Assembly: GCF_028294535.1 (NCBI RefSeq)
Contig: NZ_JAQBIE010000003.1
Span: 171,640 to 235,639, forward strand
Length of the DNA stretch: 64,000 nt
Direction: 5' to 3'
DNA from: Paracoccus onchidii
Lineage (GTDB): Bacteria > Pseudomonadota > Alphaproteobacteria > Rhodobacterales > Rhodobacteraceae
Shown: positions 18,638 through 28,484 of the stretch, in pieces
Layout of the letters: each line of letters starts with the position of its first letter
Numbering within the stretch: the stretch's first letter is position 1
Notes under the pieces: generated by a model
Databases searched by the model: none
What the model was told of the DNA's origin: nothing
Seen by the model: only the letters and a program-made list of their open reading frames with translations
Translations under genes and position numbers: made by a program

Positions 18638-18830
18638 GACAACAAAGCCTCCTTATGCCCAATATGGGCGTGAAGGGGGGCGTTGGAAAGGGCATCGTGC
18701 AAATGCTGGCGAATTTTGGCCCGCGGCAGAAGGAAGCCGCAACGTCACTTGGCGCAGTATGCGCCGCTTTTGACGCCTTTGCCGCGGGCTATGGCGCGAA
18801 TTCACAGTCTCGCGATCCGGTGATTCGCAT

Positions 18831-19466
18831 CTACCAGCGCAACTGACTGCGCCCGATCAAGGCGCCCAAGGCCCCAACAGCCAGAATCGCAAGGCCATAC
18901 CATGACAGGAAGAACAGCGGCGAATCCTCGTTGCAATGCAGGGCGTATAGCGCGGCGCTGAAACCACCGGCTGCGATACCCAAAAACAATCCGCTGCGCA
19001 TCGGCGATGAGCTTGCGCCATCTTTCAGCACCATCATGCCAACGCCCATCGGAATCAGCGCCAACGATGTGATCGAGGTCAGACACGCCGCGAGGGTATT
19101 CCCTTTCATCGTTGCCCACAGCCCGTCCTGTGCCCCCGCAAACATCGACGCGACCAGCCACAAAAAGGCCGTAATGCCGATAATGGCCAGCCATCTCTGG
19201 GCGGGCACCTGCCGGACCTCGGGTCGCGACAGGCGCATGGAGGCATTCAACGCCAAGGCCGCAGCCGACAGCGGAAATATCCATTTCATCAACACGATCG
19301 GGTCCGAGACAACCTGCCCCAGATCCGGTCTGATCCCCAGCGCGGCAACCAGAGCAGTCCCCAAAATCACCATGGCCAATCCCGCACGCGACATGACCCG
19401 CGGTGCGATCGGGCGGGGTTCAGTATCATCTTGCGACAGTATCGCAATGAGCTGATCAGTTTTCAT
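18831..19466 (-). CDS. nrsF: NrsF-type (DUF1109) anti-sigma factor
   Basis: The 211-residue integral membrane protein has about six hydrophobic segments and a cytoplasmic N-terminus (MKTDQLIAILSQDDTEPRPI), the pattern of NrsF, which holds ECF sigma factor SigF at the membrane until heavy-metal stress. The start overlaps the sigma factor stop as ATGA. Cysteines in the membrane part (LAACLTSITS, LHCNEDSPLF) fit the known role of Cys pairs in NrsF sensing. It is divergent from a bufferin operon, its likely target. Confidence 0.9.
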   Translation of the reverse strand: MKTDQLIAILSQDDTEPRPIAPRVMSRAGLAMVILGTALVAALGIRPDLGQVVSDPIVLMKWIFPLSAAALALNASMRLSRPEVRQVPAQRWLAIIGITAFLWLVASMFAGAQDGLWATMKGNTLAACLTSITSLALIPMGVGMMVLKDGASSSPMRSGLFLGIAAGGFSAALYALHCNEDSPLFFLSWYGLAILAVGALGALIGRSQLRW

Positions 19467-20017
19467 AGTTCACCCTCCTGCCTCAGACGGGCAAGTCTTT
19501 GTAACGCGCGATGCAGTGCAACCCGCAGGGCGCCGGCGCTCAGGCCCAGCCTTTCGCCACATTCTTCGTTGCCGCGCTCTTCCACGGCCAGACAGCGCAA
19601 CAACGCGCTGTCGCGATCGGGCAGTTTCGCGATCACCGCTTCGGCATCGCGTTTCTCGAACCCGTCCGGTTCCGGCTCGGCCTGCAGCGTGTCGGTGAAA
19701 TCCTCGACCGGCACATGCACCCGTTTTCCACGACGGCGGAAGGCATCGACCAGCTTGTGCCGCGCAATGGCATAAACCCAGGGACGCAGCGGCTGGTCGC
19801 TGTCCCATGTGGCACGTTTCAAATGGATCGCCAGCAAAGTTTCCTGCACGACATCCTCACACCAACTTGTGTCCATTCCCCCCGCACGCGCCTTGATCAA
19901 CCCGCGCAGGACCGGCGTCATCGCCGTCAGCAATTCCTGATAGGCCCGCTGATCCCCCGCAATTGCGAGACGCATCAGTTGCGACCAATCCTGACCGGCT
20001 TTTCCGCCATGTTTCAT
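19463..20017 (-). CDS. sigF: ECF sigma factor, SigF type
   Basis: The 184-residue sigma-70 family protein has only regions 2 and 4. Region 2 shows WCEDVVQETLLAIHLKRATW and RPWVYAIARHKLVDAFRRRG; region 4 shows ECGERLGLSAGALRVALHRALQRL. It is paired with NrsF and faces the buf operon, the same arrangement as Caulobacter SigF. A GTAACG-N16-CGTA motif lies just upstream of its start, which fits autoregulation. Confidence 0.92.
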   Translation of the reverse strand: MKHGGKAGQDWSQLMRLAIAGDQRAYQELLTAMTPVLRGLIKARAGGMDTSWCEDVVQETLLAIHLKRATWDSDQPLRPWVYAIARHKLVDAFRRRGKRVHVPVEDFTDTLQAEPEPDGFEKRDAEAVIAKLPDRDSALLRCLAVEERGNEECGERLGLSAGALRVALHRALQRLARLRQEGEL

Positions 20018-20030
20018 CTTTGCTCGTCCT

Positions 20031-20056
20031 TACGCAGTGCGACCTGCATTCGTTAC
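20031..20056 (-). promoter_or_regulatory. SigF-type promoter motif ahead of sigF-nrsF
   Basis: On the minus strand the motif is GTAACG (20051-20056), 16 bases, then CGTA (20031-20034). It resembles the SigF consensus and mirrors the motif on the buf side. The -10 element is only about 13 bases from the sigF ATG, so the transcript would have almost no leader. Confidence 0.4.
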
Positions 20057-20101
20057 AGCATCCCCCCGCCCAAGTCAGCACATCACGAGTTCGTGAAACC
20101 G

Positions 20102-20127
20102 GTAACGAAACGGGTTCAGCAGACGAA
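20102..20127 (+). promoter_or_regulatory. SigF-type promoter of the buf operon
   Basis: GTAACG (20102-20107), 16 bases, then CGAA (20124-20127) closely matches the Caulobacter SigF element GTAACC-N16-CGAA. The start point would be about 45 bases before bufA, with a purine-rich ribosome site AAGGAG in between. Confidence 0.6.
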
Positions 20128-20178
20128 TGGCATTCTGGGACGGCACCGCCGCCCGTTCAACAAAGGAGATAGAAGAAG

Positions 20179-20439
20179 ATGAACCCGAAACTCGCAGCCG
20201 CCATCGCTACCGCCGTCAGCCTTGCAGGTGCCGCCGCACATGCTGATGAAATGGAAAAATGCTACGGTGTCGCACTGGCTGGCGAAAACGACTGCGCCGC
20301 AGGCCCCGGCACGACCTGCGCCGGAACATCGACCACCGATTATCAGGGCAACGCCTGGAAGCTGGTTCCGGCTGGCACCTGCGAAACCATGGAAACCCCC
20401 GCAGGCCATAACGGCTCGTTGGAACCGATCGAAATGTGA
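20179..20439 (+). CDS. bufA1: Bufferin precursor, BufA1 family (DUF2282) metallophore peptide
   Basis: The 86-residue precursor has a Sec signal peptide (about residues 1-22, ending AHA) and a small Cys-rich core. Cysteines lie at 28, 39, 47 and 68 in the family pattern EKCYG, ENDCA, TTCAGTS, GTCE. Bufferins are ribosomally made, post-translationally modified copper-binding peptides; the MNIO enzyme converts Cys residues to thiooxazoles. It is the first gene of bufA-bufB-bufC-doxX, under a SigF-type promoter. Metal specificity here is inferred. Confidence 0.9.
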   Translation: MNPKLAAAIATAVSLAGAAAHADEMEKCYGVALAGENDCAAGPGTTCAGTSTTDYQGNAWKLVPAGTCETMETPAGHNGSLEPIEM

Positions 20440-20522
20440 TCATGGCGCGGGCGGGTCAAACCACCCGCCCGACCAACCCGGCCACATGGCGCGACGAGAT
20501 TTCGTTTCGAGAGGACCAGAAT

Positions 20523-21365
20523 ATGCCCCTGCCCAGTTCCGCCGGCCTTGGCTTCAAGGCACAGCACTTTCAGGCGATCCGCGACACGCAACCCCGGCTT
20601 GGCTTTTTCGAGGTTCATGCCGAGAATTATCTGGGTGATGGCGGTGCGCCCCATGCCATGCTGACGGCCCTGCGACGGGATTATGCGATTTCGATTCACG
20701 GGGTAGGCCTGTCCATCGGTGGTCCGACGCTGGACAAGGCACATCTGGCCCGCGTTCGCGCGCTGTGCGATCGCTATGACCCCGACAGTTTCTCTGAACA
20801 TCTTGCCTGGTCAAGCCATGGTGCCGAATATCTGAACGACCTGCTGCCCCTGCCCTATACGGCCGCGACGCTGCAACAAATCTGCGATCATGTTGACCAG
20901 GTTCAGGACGCTCTGGGCCGTCGGCTGCTGCTGGAAAACCCGTCCACCTACGTGATCTTCGAACAAAGCGAGATTCCGGAAACCGAATTCATGGATCAAA
21001 TCGCACAGCGCACCGGCTGCGGCCTGTTGCTGGACGTGAACAACGTCTTTGTCAGCTGCGTCAACCATCGCATGGATCCACTGAATTATCTGAACGCCTT
21101 CCCCTTGCGGCATGTCGGTGAAATTCATCTGGGCGGGCATGACGAAGAAGAACTGCCAAGTGGCCCGCTATTGATCGACGCGCATGGAAGCGAGGTCGCC
21201 GATCCGGTCTGGGCGCTATACGCCGAGGTTCTGGACCGCGCCGGACCGCTGCCATCGCTTGTCGAATGGGACAATGACGTGCCGGAATGGTCCGTGCTGT
21301 TGTCCGAAGCACAGCGCGCAGAAGCCCTTCTTTCAGATCGGACACGCCATGCAGCCGCTGAGTGA
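20523..21365 (+). CDS. bufB: MNIO family peptide-modifying enzyme BufB (DUF692)
   Basis: The 280-residue TIM-barrel multinuclear non-haem iron oxidative enzyme modifies cysteines of the bufferin core. Iron ligands are in [61 protein letters not shown] and LIDAHGSEV. The ATG at 20523 is chosen because GAGAGGA precedes it and the frame upstream has no family similarity. It overlaps bufC by 17 bases. Confidence 0.93.
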   Translation: MPLPSSAGLGFKAQHFQAIRDTQPRLGFFEVHAENYLGDGGAPHAMLTALRRDYAISIHGVGLSIGGPTLDKAHLARVRALCDRYDPDSFSEHLAWSSHGAEYLNDLLPLPYTAATLQQICDHVDQVQDALGRRLLLENPSTYVIFEQSEIPETEFMDQIAQRTGCGLLLDVNNVFVSCVNHRMDPLNYLNAFPLRHVGEIHLGGHDEEELPSGPLLIDAHGSEVADPVWALYAEVLDRAGPLPSLVEWDNDVPEWSVLLSEAQRAEALLSDRTRHAAAE

Positions 21366-22071
21366 ACTGACCCGCAGCTTCCGTCAAGCCCTGTCCGGGG
21401 GCGACATCCCGGCCTTTGTCACCGCGACCGATCCGGCCGAAGCTGCGCAACGCTTTGCCGTGTATCGCAACAATGTCGCGCACAGCCTGCGTCAGGCTCT
21501 GGGTCGGCGGTTTCCCGTGGTCAAGCGCCTCGTGGGAACCACGTTCTTCGATGCAATGGCGACCGAGTTCATTGCCCGACATCCGCCGCAATCACCGGTT
21601 CTTCAGGAATGGGGCGAGGCATTCGCGCCATTTCTTGAAGGGTTCCCACCCGTCGCGACCCTGCCCTATCTGCCTGATGTCGCCCGGATCGAATGGGCCC
21701 GCGGGCGCGCCTATCACGCCGCCGACCTGACGCCGCTCCCCGCTGATCAATTGCAAGAGGACCATCCGCTGATTTTGCATCCGTCGGTCCAGGTCCTGCA
21801 TTCACATCATCCGGCGGTCAGCATCTGGCATGCCAACCAGCCCGCGCGGGATGGCAAGCTGCGGGCCGGCGGGGCCGAATATGCGCTGATCCGGCGAAAA
21901 CCCGATTTCGAGGTGCCGGTCATGGCGCTGTCACCCACCGATGCCGCATTCATCGACGTCTTGCTGCAAGGCAAACCCCTTGGTGTCGCAGCAATCATCA
22001 CCGATCCCGTCCCCATGCTGTCCCTGCTGCTGAAGGACGGCCTGATCTGCAAGAAGGAGTCCATTCAATGA
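21349..22071 (+). CDS. bufC: BufC-type partner protein (DUF2063, DNA-binding-like domain)
   Basis: The 240-residue partner is thought to deliver the precursor peptide to the MNIO enzyme. The N-terminal DUF2063 domain is visible as [20 protein letters not shown] and [21 protein letters not shown], with [18 protein letters not shown] after it. It starts inside the end of bufB and its stop overlaps the doxX start, so the operon is tightly coupled. Confidence 0.9.
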   Translation: MQPLSELTRSFRQALSGGDIPAFVTATDPAEAAQRFAVYRNNVAHSLRQALGRRFPVVKRLVGTTFFDAMATEFIARHPPQSPVLQEWGEAFAPFLEGFPPVATLPYLPDVARIEWARGRAYHAADLTPLPADQLQEDHPLILHPSVQVLHSHHPAVSIWHANQPARDGKLRAGGAEYALIRRKPDFEVPVMALSPTDAAFIDVLLQGKPLGVAAIITDPVPMLSLLLKDGLICKKESIQ

Positions 22072-22532
22072 ACATGCCAACCGTGGCCGCGCGGGGCTCG
22101 GCCTTGCTGCAAAAGCTGAACAACCTTGCTGAACATACACCTTATGCGCTGGTCGGGCTGGCGGCACGCGTCTTTCCGGCGGCCGTTTTCTGGACCAGTG
22201 GCCGCACCAAGGTCGAGGGGCTGAGCCTGAAGCCGTCGACAATCTATCTGTTCGAAAACGAATACGCATTGCCGATAATCCCGCCCGAAATTGCCGCGCG
22301 CCTTGCGACGGTGGCGGAGCATCTGTTCCCCGTGCTGCTGGTGCTGGGCCTGTTCAGCCGCCTTTCTGCGCTGGCACTGCTGGGAATGACCGCCGTGATC
22401 CAGATCTTTGTCTATCCGTCAGCCTGGCAGACCCACGGGCTTTGGGCGGCCTGCTTCCTGATTCTGATCGCGCGCGGCCCCGGGGCCTGGTCCCTGGACA
22501 ATATGTTCGGCCTGGACCGCCCTGGGCGCTGA
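22068..22532 (+). CDS. DoxX family membrane protein of the buf operon
   Basis: The 154-residue protein has four hydrophobic segments in the DoxX pattern ([20 protein letters not shown], then [20 protein letters not shown]). DoxX genes commonly end bufferin operons; the role may be in membrane redox or metal handling, not established. ATGA overlap with bufC. Confidence 0.88.
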   Translation: MNMPTVAARGSALLQKLNNLAEHTPYALVGLAARVFPAAVFWTSGRTKVEGLSLKPSTIYLFENEYALPIIPPEIAARLATVAEHLFPVLLVLGLFSRLSALALLGMTAVIQIFVYPSAWQTHGLWAACFLILIARGPGAWSLDNMFGLDRPGR

Positions 22533-22544
22533 CAGGGCGGGAAT

Positions 22545-22598
22545 GCGACAGCAGCCCCCCATCGAGAGGGGCCGCTGTCGCCGGGGGCGATGCCCCCG
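22545..22598. terminator. Two tandem hairpins between the buf operon and dapA
   Basis: GCGACAGC (22545-22552) pairs with GCTGTCGC (22574-22581), with inner C/G runs adding to the stem; directly after it CGGGGGC and GCCCCCG form a second hairpin. The genes on both sides converge here. Neither hairpin has a T tract, so it may stop transcription poorly or act as an mRNA 3' end. Confidence 0.45.
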
Positions 22599-22624
22599 CT
22601 ACGCGACATTTCCGGTCGATGCGT

Positions 22625-23500
22625 CTAGATCAGCCCGGCATGTTCAAGCGCCGCATCGATCAGACGTCGTGTCGGATCGGTCAGCGGCGTCAGCGGCAGG
22701 CGCATCCGTTCCTGACAGAGACCCAGACGCGACATCGCATATTTAGCACCGGCCACGCCTGGTTCGACAAAAATCGCCTGATGCAAGGGCATCAGCTTGT
22801 CCTGAAACCCAAGCGCGGCGGCATAGTCTCCGCGCAAGGTCGCCTCTTGGAACTGTGCGCAGAGTCTGGGCGCGACATTGGCGGTGACACTGATGCAGCC
22901 CACCCCACCATGCGCGTTAAAGCCAAGCGCCGTCGCATCTTCGCCCGAAAGCTGCACGAAATCGGGCCCGCAGGTGATCCGCTGCTGACTGACGCGCTCG
23001 ATCTTGCCGGTGGCATCCTTGACGCCGACGATCTGGGGCAGGCGCGCCAGAACGCCCATTGTCTCGGGGAGCATGTCGATCACCGAGCGGCCGGGAATAT
23101 TGTAGATGATGATAGGCAGATCGACGGCCTCGGCCAGCGCCGTGTAATGGGCCAGCAGACCGGCCTGCGTCGGCTTGTTGTAATAGGGCGTCACAACCAG
23201 CGCGGCATCGGCCCCGACATCCTGCGCATGGCGGATCAAGCCGATGCCTTCACGCGTGGCGTTTGACCCGGCACCCGCAATTACCGGGATGCGGCCATTG
23301 ACCAGCCTGACGACTTCTTCGATGACCTGACGGTGTTCCTCATGCGTCAGTGTCGGGCTTTCGCCCGTGGTCCCGACAGGGACAAGACCGTGGCTGCCCT
23401 GATCGATATGCCACTCGACCAGCTTCTTGAGCGTGTCCAGATCCAGATCGCCGTCCGAAGTGAACGGCGTGACCAGGGCAGGCAGAGACCCTTTGAACAT
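22625..23500 (-). CDS. dapA: 4-hydroxy-tetrahydrodipicolinate synthase
   Basis: DapA condenses pyruvate with aspartate semialdehyde in lysine and diaminopimelate synthesis. The 291-residue TIM barrel shows [12 protein letters not shown], the Tyr of [19 protein letters not shown] and the Schiff-base Lys in [13 protein letters not shown] near residue 161. It is a single gene, divergent from the lytic transglycosylase gene. Confidence 0.96.
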   Translation of the reverse strand: MFKGSLPALVTPFTSDGDLDLDTLKKLVEWHIDQGSHGLVPVGTTGESPTLTHEEHRQVIEEVVRLVNGRIPVIAGAGSNATREGIGLIRHAQDVGADAALVVTPYYNKPTQAGLLAHYTALAEAVDLPIIIYNIPGRSVIDMLPETMGVLARLPQIVGVKDATGKIERVSQQRITCGPDFVQLSGEDATALGFNAHGGVGCISVTANVAPRLCAQFQEATLRGDYAAALGFQDKLMPLHQAIFVEPGVAGAKYAMSRLGLCQERMRLPLTPLTDPTRRLIDAALEHAGLI

Positions 23501-23610
23501 GACACGCTCCTTGATGTTTCAGTGTTGTGAGCGCCTAACTATCCTCGGGCACCTGTCTTGCCAAGGTTGTGAATTGCCTATGTGTTAGAAGACAGCGACA
23601 TAGGGACAAG

Positions 23611-25680
23611 ATGCGACTTCTGCGTGACATATGCCTGCTGGGGCTGACGCTGGCCCTGCCGCTTGCCACCCCTGCCGAAGCCGAGGACAGGGGCGCGATG
23701 GCGCTGGCCCTGTCGGCGGCGGATGTGCATGACTGGAAAACCGCCCGAGATGCCGCGCTTCGCTCCGGCCCGATGGCCGAAGCGCTGATCGGCTGGCAGG
23801 CATTGCGGGCAGGATACGGAAACTTCGAGGATTATCTGGAGTTTGCGCGCGCCTATCCTGACTGGCCCGGCCTTGCCCTGCTGCGAAAGAAGGGCGATCA
23901 GAAACTGCGCCCCGGCCTGCCGGCCGAGCAGATCCGCGAATGGTTCGGCGACCGATTGCCCGATGGGCTTGTGGCCCAAACGGCCTATCTGACCACGCTG
24001 GACCGTCAGGACGCCGCGGCAGAGCGCAAACGTTTCTGGATCGAAACACCGCTGGATTCCACTGAGGAAACCGCCTTCCTCGAAGTGTATCAGGCCGAAT
24101 TGACACCTCTGCTTGCCGATCGCGCCGAATCGATGCTGGATCAGCGCGAATGGCAGCAGGCCGAACGTCTATTGCCCAAACTGGCCGAGGACCAACGCGG
24201 ATTGATTGCCGCGCGAATCGCGCTGCAAGCCCGGCGCGCCGGGGTCGATGATCTGATACTGGCCCTGTCTGATCAGGATCGCGCCGATCCGGGCCTGACG
24301 ATGGATCGCTTCAGCTGGAGGGTGCGGGCCAAGCAGCATGATGGTGCGCGCGAATTGATGCTGCAGGCCTCGGCCAGCGCCCAGGCGCTGCGCGCACCCG
24401 AAATCTGGGCCCAGATGCGCGTTGACTACGCACGGCTGGCGATGCGCAATGGCGACTGGGCGCTGGCCGAACGGTTGGCGGCGCCGCATTTTCTGCCGCA
24501 AGAGAACCGCCACTATTCGGATCTCGAATGGCTTGCGGGCTTTGCAGCATTGAAGCAATCGGCGCCAGATCGAGCACTTGGACATTTCCAGCACCTGCAA
24601 AGCGTCGTGGGCAGCGCAATCAGCACGGCGCGTGCGCATTACTGGCAGGGCCGTGCCCATGACGCCCTGAACGATGCGGATGCCGCCCGTGCCGCCTATC
24701 AGAAGGCTGCCAGCTATCCCGGCGTCTATTATGGCCAGCTTGCGATGGAAAAGCTGCATGGCGTCATGCCGCCAGACTATGCCGTCACGGGTCGGGCAGA
24801 AACCAGCCTGCCCGATTGGCGCGCCAGCCCGCTGGCCGAAAATACGGTATTTCAGGCCGGATTGTGGTTGCTGGCCACGGGACGCATCAACGATGCACAA
24901 CGCTTTTTTCTACACCTGTCGGAAACCGCGCAGCCCATCGACATCGCGCGCATGGCACGCCTGATGATCGAGGCCGGCGCGCCTTGGCACGGCCTGCGCC
25001 TGTCAAAGCGCGCCGCCGATCAGGGCGTCATTTATCCTGCGGCACATTTCCCGCTGACCGGTTTGGAAAAGGCGCCGCTGGGGCTGCCCCCCGAACTGGT
25101 CCTGTCCATCGCGCGACAGGAATCCGAGTTCAACCATACCGTCAGCAGCCATGTAGGCGCACAAGGTCTGATGCAGCTGATGCCGGGAACCGCGAAGCAG
25201 ATGGCGCGTCAACTGGGCGAACCCTATTCGGTCGGACGGCTGACGACGGATCCCGCCTATAACGCTCGGCTTGGGGCGGCTTATCTTTCAGGGCTGCGCG
25301 ACAGGTTCGGATCCTCAACGGCACTGACGGCGGCGGGGTATAACGCGGGGCCGGGGCGGCCTGCCCGTTGGCTGAACAGTTTTGGTGACCTGCGAAAGGA
25401 TTTCGACCCCGTCGAATGGGTCGAACTGATCCCGTTTGATGAAACCCGCAACTATGTGATGCGCGTCACCGAGGCGATGCCCATTTACCGCGCCCGCATC
25501 CATGGCAAACCCGCCCCCATTGTTCCGACATGGGATCTGACCGGGGGCGGGCTGATGCCCCCGCCGGTCACACGCCTGACACTGGCATTGTCGGCACATC
25601 CGCCACGCAAGCCGGTCTATGGACCGCAATTGCCGGCCAACTGGGTCAACCCGCTTTCTTCTGCGTCCGCCACAGAGTGA
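23611..25680 (+). CDS. slt: Soluble lytic murein transglycosylase
   Basis: The 689-residue periplasmic enzyme cleaves peptidoglycan glycan strands to 1,6-anhydro products. A signal peptide occupies residues 1 to about 25 (LLGLTLALPLATPAEA). A long superhelical region of TPR-like repeats follows, then the SLT domain near residue 500 with catalytic Glu in SIARQESEFNH and the motifs GAQGLMQLMPGTAKQ and AGYNAGPGRP. The ATG at 23611 is chosen because it places the signal peptide at the N-terminus. Confidence 0.92.
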   Translation: MRLLRDICLLGLTLALPLATPAEAEDRGAMALALSAADVHDWKTARDAALRSGPMAEALIGWQALRAGYGNFEDYLEFARAYPDWPGLALLRKKGDQKLRPGLPAEQIREWFGDRLPDGLVAQTAYLTTLDRQDAAAERKRFWIETPLDSTEETAFLEVYQAELTPLLADRAESMLDQREWQQAERLLPKLAEDQRGLIAARIALQARRAGVDDLILALSDQDRADPGLTMDRFSWRVRAKQHDGARELMLQASASAQALRAPEIWAQMRVDYARLAMRNGDWALAERLAAPHFLPQENRHYSDLEWLAGFAALKQSAPDRALGHFQHLQSVVGSAISTARAHYWQGRAHDALNDADAARAAYQKAASYPGVYYGQLAMEKLHGVMPPDYAVTGRAETSLPDWRASPLAENTVFQAGLWLLATGRINDAQRFFLHLSETAQPIDIARMARLMIEAGAPWHGLRLSKRAADQGVIYPAAHFPLTGLEKAPLGLPPELVLSIARQESEFNHTVSSHVGAQGLMQLMPGTAKQMARQLGEPYSVGRLTTDPAYNARLGAAYLSGLRDRFGSSTALTAAGYNAGPGRPARWLNSFGDLRKDFDPVEWVELIPFDETRNYVMRVTEAMPIYRARIHGKPAPIVPTWDLTGGGLMPPPVTRLTLALSAHPPRKPVYGPQLPANWVNPLSSASATE

Positions 25681-26596
25681 AAATCCCCGCCATGACGACG
25701 ATCACGGCCCCGGCGGCGACATTGCTGCGCATATTTTCGCCAAAGAACACGACGCCAATGATGCTGGCCCAGACAAGCTGGGTATACACGAATGGCTGCA
25801 GGGCAGAGGCTTCGGCAACCTCATAGGCGCGGATCATCAGGTAATGTCCCGCCGTGGCGCACATGCACAGCGCCGCCATCCACAGCCAGTCCACCGGCGC
25901 AAGCCAGGTCCAATCCCAGATGCCGACCAGCGTAATCGCGATGCCGCCCGATATCGCGGTCCAGAAAAAGCTGACCATTGCCGGATCATCGCGTGCGACA
26001 TGGCGTGTCAGCAAGCCGTAAAGCGCAAACATCAGTGCCGCCGCGAATGGCAGCAGTGATTCAAGCCGGATCACCCCGCCGCCGGGCTGCAGGATGACCA
26101 GAATTCCGACAAAACCGACACCAATTGCGGTCCAGCGGCGCCAACCGACCTGCTCGCCCAGAACCGGCCCGGACAGGGCGGCCACCAGCAACGGGCAGGC
26201 CGCGAAGACGGCATGAGTTTCCACCAACCCAAGGCGCACGAAGGCCTCGACCATGATGACCACTTCCGCCACCAGAATGACACCGCGCGCGATTTGGGTC
26301 AGGGGCCGCCGGGACCTTGCGGCGCGGCGCAGACCGCCGGGCTGGCGCGACACCAGCGCCAGAACAAAGATCATGAACGCCCAATAGCGCAGCATCACGA
26401 TGAATATCGGCGGATACTCGGCGCCGAGGATCCTGGAAAATCCGTCCTGAACTGCAAAGATCAGGCAGGTCGCGCAGATCAGCAATATCCCCAACCCGGT
26501 CCGCTGCGGCCCTGCCGGACGCTTCTGGGGATGCATCGGCGGCGGCGCCGAGGCGGCCGACGCGGCATAGGTCTGGCTGCTGCGATTGTCAGGCAT
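25646..26596 (-). CDS. DMT superfamily transporter (EamA)
   Basis: The 316-residue protein has ten hydrophobic segments in two EamA repeats, for example LGILLICATCLIFAVQDGFS and LYGLLTRHVARDD. The start at 26596 (MPDNRSS) is favoured by AAGGAG seven bases upstream. The 3' end overlaps the slt gene convergently by 35 bases. Substrate unknown; amino acids, metabolites or drugs are possible. Confidence 0.87.
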   Translation of the reverse strand: MPDNRSSQTYAASAASAPPPMHPQKRPAGPQRTGLGILLICATCLIFAVQDGFSRILGAEYPPIFIVMLRYWAFMIFVLALVSRQPGGLRRAARSRRPLTQIARGVILVAEVVIMVEAFVRLGLVETHAVFAACPLLVAALSGPVLGEQVGWRRWTAIGVGFVGILVILQPGGGVIRLESLLPFAAALMFALYGLLTRHVARDDPAMVSFFWTAISGGIAITLVGIWDWTWLAPVDWLWMAALCMCATAGHYLMIRAYEVAEASALQPFVYTQLVWASIIGVVFFGENMRSNVAAGAVIVVMAGIFTLWRTQKKAG

Positions 26597-26688
26597 CGGA
26601 AACTCCTTGCTTGCCATCGGCCTTGCGCCCATCAGGGCACAAGGTCAAGCCAGGCATGGCGTGAATTTCCGGTTCCGGCAGCGCAGAG

Positions 26689-27477
26689 CTAGTCGCGGGT
26701 GCGGATCACCTTCGCAAAGGCATCGAAAACCTGCGGATTGGCCGCGATCATCCGCCCCGATTCCAGAACGTCATCATCGTCACGGATACCCTCGACGAAT
26801 CCGCCAGCCTCACGCACCATCAGGATACCTGCGGCGACATCCCAAGGCTTGTTGCCACGTTCCCAATAGCCATCATAACGCCCCGAAGCGACATAGGCCA
26901 AATCCAGAGAGGCCGCGCCAAGGCGGCGCACCCCCGAGGACAAGGGCATCAGGCGAGCCAGATCCTTCAGCGCAGCCGGCAGCGGTCCACGCCCCGCGAA
27001 GGGGATGCCCGTCCCGAACAGCGAATCGGTCAGCTGCCGGCGGCCCGAGACCCGCAAACGCTGATCGTTCATGAAGGCGCCGGCGCCTTTCTCGGCAACG
27101 AACAATTCGTCTTTCGCGGCATCGAAAATAACCGCGGCAACGATTTCCTTCTTGTGTTCCAACGCGATGCTGATCGCCCAGTGCGGCAATCCGTGCAGGA
27201 AATTGGTCGTGCCATCCAGCGGATCGACGATCCAGCGACGGGTCGGATCCTCGCCTGCTTCTTCGCCCGTTTCCTCGCCCAGCCAGCCATAGGTCGGACG
27301 CGCGTTGCGCAGTTCTTCCTTGATGATCCGCTCGGCCTCTTGATCGGCCTTGCTGACGAAATCGCCGGCGCCCTTGACGCTGACCTGCAGGTTCTCGACT
27401 TCACGAAAGTCTTTGACAAGGGCGCGCCCGGCCTTGCGGGCGGCCTTGATCATGATGTTCAGATTGGCGCTTGCCAT
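26689..27477 (-). CDS. Inositol monophosphatase family protein
   Basis: The 262-residue Mg2+-dependent phosphatase shows metal ligands in LGEETGEE, the hallmark WIVDPLDGTTNFLHGLP near residue 83, and KPWDVAAGILMVREAGG near the C-terminus. The ATG of MASANLNIMIKAARKAG at 27477 matches relatives. It could be SuhB-like or act on another sugar phosphate. Confidence 0.92.
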   Translation of the reverse strand: MASANLNIMIKAARKAGRALVKDFREVENLQVSVKGAGDFVSKADQEAERIIKEELRNARPTYGWLGEETGEEAGEDPTRRWIVDPLDGTTNFLHGLPHWAISIALEHKKEIVAAVIFDAAKDELFVAEKGAGAFMNDQRLRVSGRRQLTDSLFGTGIPFAGRGPLPAALKDLARLMPLSSGVRRLGAASLDLAYVASGRYDGYWERGNKPWDVAAGILMVREAGGFVEGIRDDDDVLESGRMIAANPQVFDAFAKVIRTRD

Positions 27478-27543
27478 CACATGCTCCGGATAAGGTTGAC
27501 GCCTCATAGGGCGAAGCGGCGCAAATGTGAAGCGCAACGGGCG

Positions 27544-28458
27544 TCAGGCGGCGGATCCGCGCAGCATTCGCAGGGGTTCGGTGCGTGAAAGCCGCAGCAC
27601 ATGCGCCATATAGGGCTGGGCCAGGTCGTCTTCGCGCACCGCCGCATAAAGGCGGCGCAGCACGCCACCCCGCCCCAAGGGCAACATCGCCAGCTCGTCA
27701 TTGGCTGCCTCGCGCCGCAACACCCAATCGGGCATGACCGCAACGCCCCGCCCGGATGCCACCAGCATCAGCGTCACGGCCGTCAACTCGACCTGCCGGT
27801 GGCGCGCAGGTTCGATACCTGCCGGTGTCAGGAACTGGCTGAACACATCCAGTCGCCCGCGCTCCATCGGATAGGTGATCAGCGTTTCACGGGCAAGATC
27901 CTCGGGTTCGGCAAAGCCCTTGGCAACCAGCGAATGCCCGGCCGGCACCACCAATGTCGGCGCATAATCGAAAAGCGGCTGATAAGTCACGCCCGGCACA
28001 TCCTCGGGATCCGAGGAAATCACCAGGTCGACCTCTTCTCGGGCCAGCGCGGGCAATGCCCCGAAGGCAAGGCGCTGGCGGATATCGACATCGACATCCG
28101 GCCAGGCACGGCGGAATATGTCCAGAACCGGCAGCAACCAGTCGAAACAGGCATGGCATTCCATGGCGATATGCAACCGCCCGACGCGACCCGCCTCGAC
28201 CCCCTTGAATTCGGCCTCGGTTGCGGCAACCAGCGGCAACACCTGTTCAGCCAACCGCAACAGGCGGGTGCCCGCGGCCGACAGGCGCATGGGCTTGGAA
28301 CGGCGCACGAACAGTTCGATCCCGGCCTGTTCCTCCAATGCCTTGACCTGATGGGACAGCGCCGATTGCGTGATGTTCAGCGTTTCGGCGGCACGTGCCA
28401 AGCCGCCCTGCTCATGGATGGCACGCACGGTACGCAAATGTCGTAGCTCCAGGTGCAT
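27544..28458 (-). CDS. metR: LysR family regulator, MetR type
   Basis: The 304-residue protein has an N-terminal helix-turn-helix (GGLARAAETLNITQSALSHQVKALEEQ) and a LysR effector domain. It is divergent from metF, the classic MetR arrangement; MetR activates methionine genes with homocysteine as co-inducer. The ATG at 28458 (MHLELRHL) is preferred over 28473, because the longer start would place coding sequence over the operator-like palindrome. Confidence 0.87.
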   Translation of the reverse strand: MHLELRHLRTVRAIHEQGGLARAAETLNITQSALSHQVKALEEQAGIELFVRRSKPMRLSAAGTRLLRLAEQVLPLVAATEAEFKGVEAGRVGRLHIAMECHACFDWLLPVLDIFRRAWPDVDVDIRQRLAFGALPALAREEVDLVISSDPEDVPGVTYQPLFDYAPTLVVPAGHSLVAKGFAEPEDLARETLITYPMERGRLDVFSQFLTPAGIEPARHRQVELTAVTLMLVASGRGVAVMPDWVLRREAANDELAMLPLGRGGVLRRLYAAVREDDLAQPYMAHVLRLSRTEPLRMLRGSAA

Positions 28459-28469
28459 ATGAAACCAGC

Positions 28470-28484
28470 TCAAGTTTATCTTGA
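28470..28484. promoter_or_regulatory. LysR-type operator between metR and metF
   Basis: TCAAG-TTTAT-CTTGA is a perfect palindrome around five bases in the 89-base divergent gap. This is the expected place and form for a LysR-type site controlling both genes. It does not match the enterobacterial MetR box TGAAN5TTCA. Confidence 0.5.

Noticed and set aside
18655..18846. A 63-codon frame between the micro-membrane gene and nrsF
   Set aside because: No ribosome site, no family, and it overlaps the end of nrsF on the other strand.
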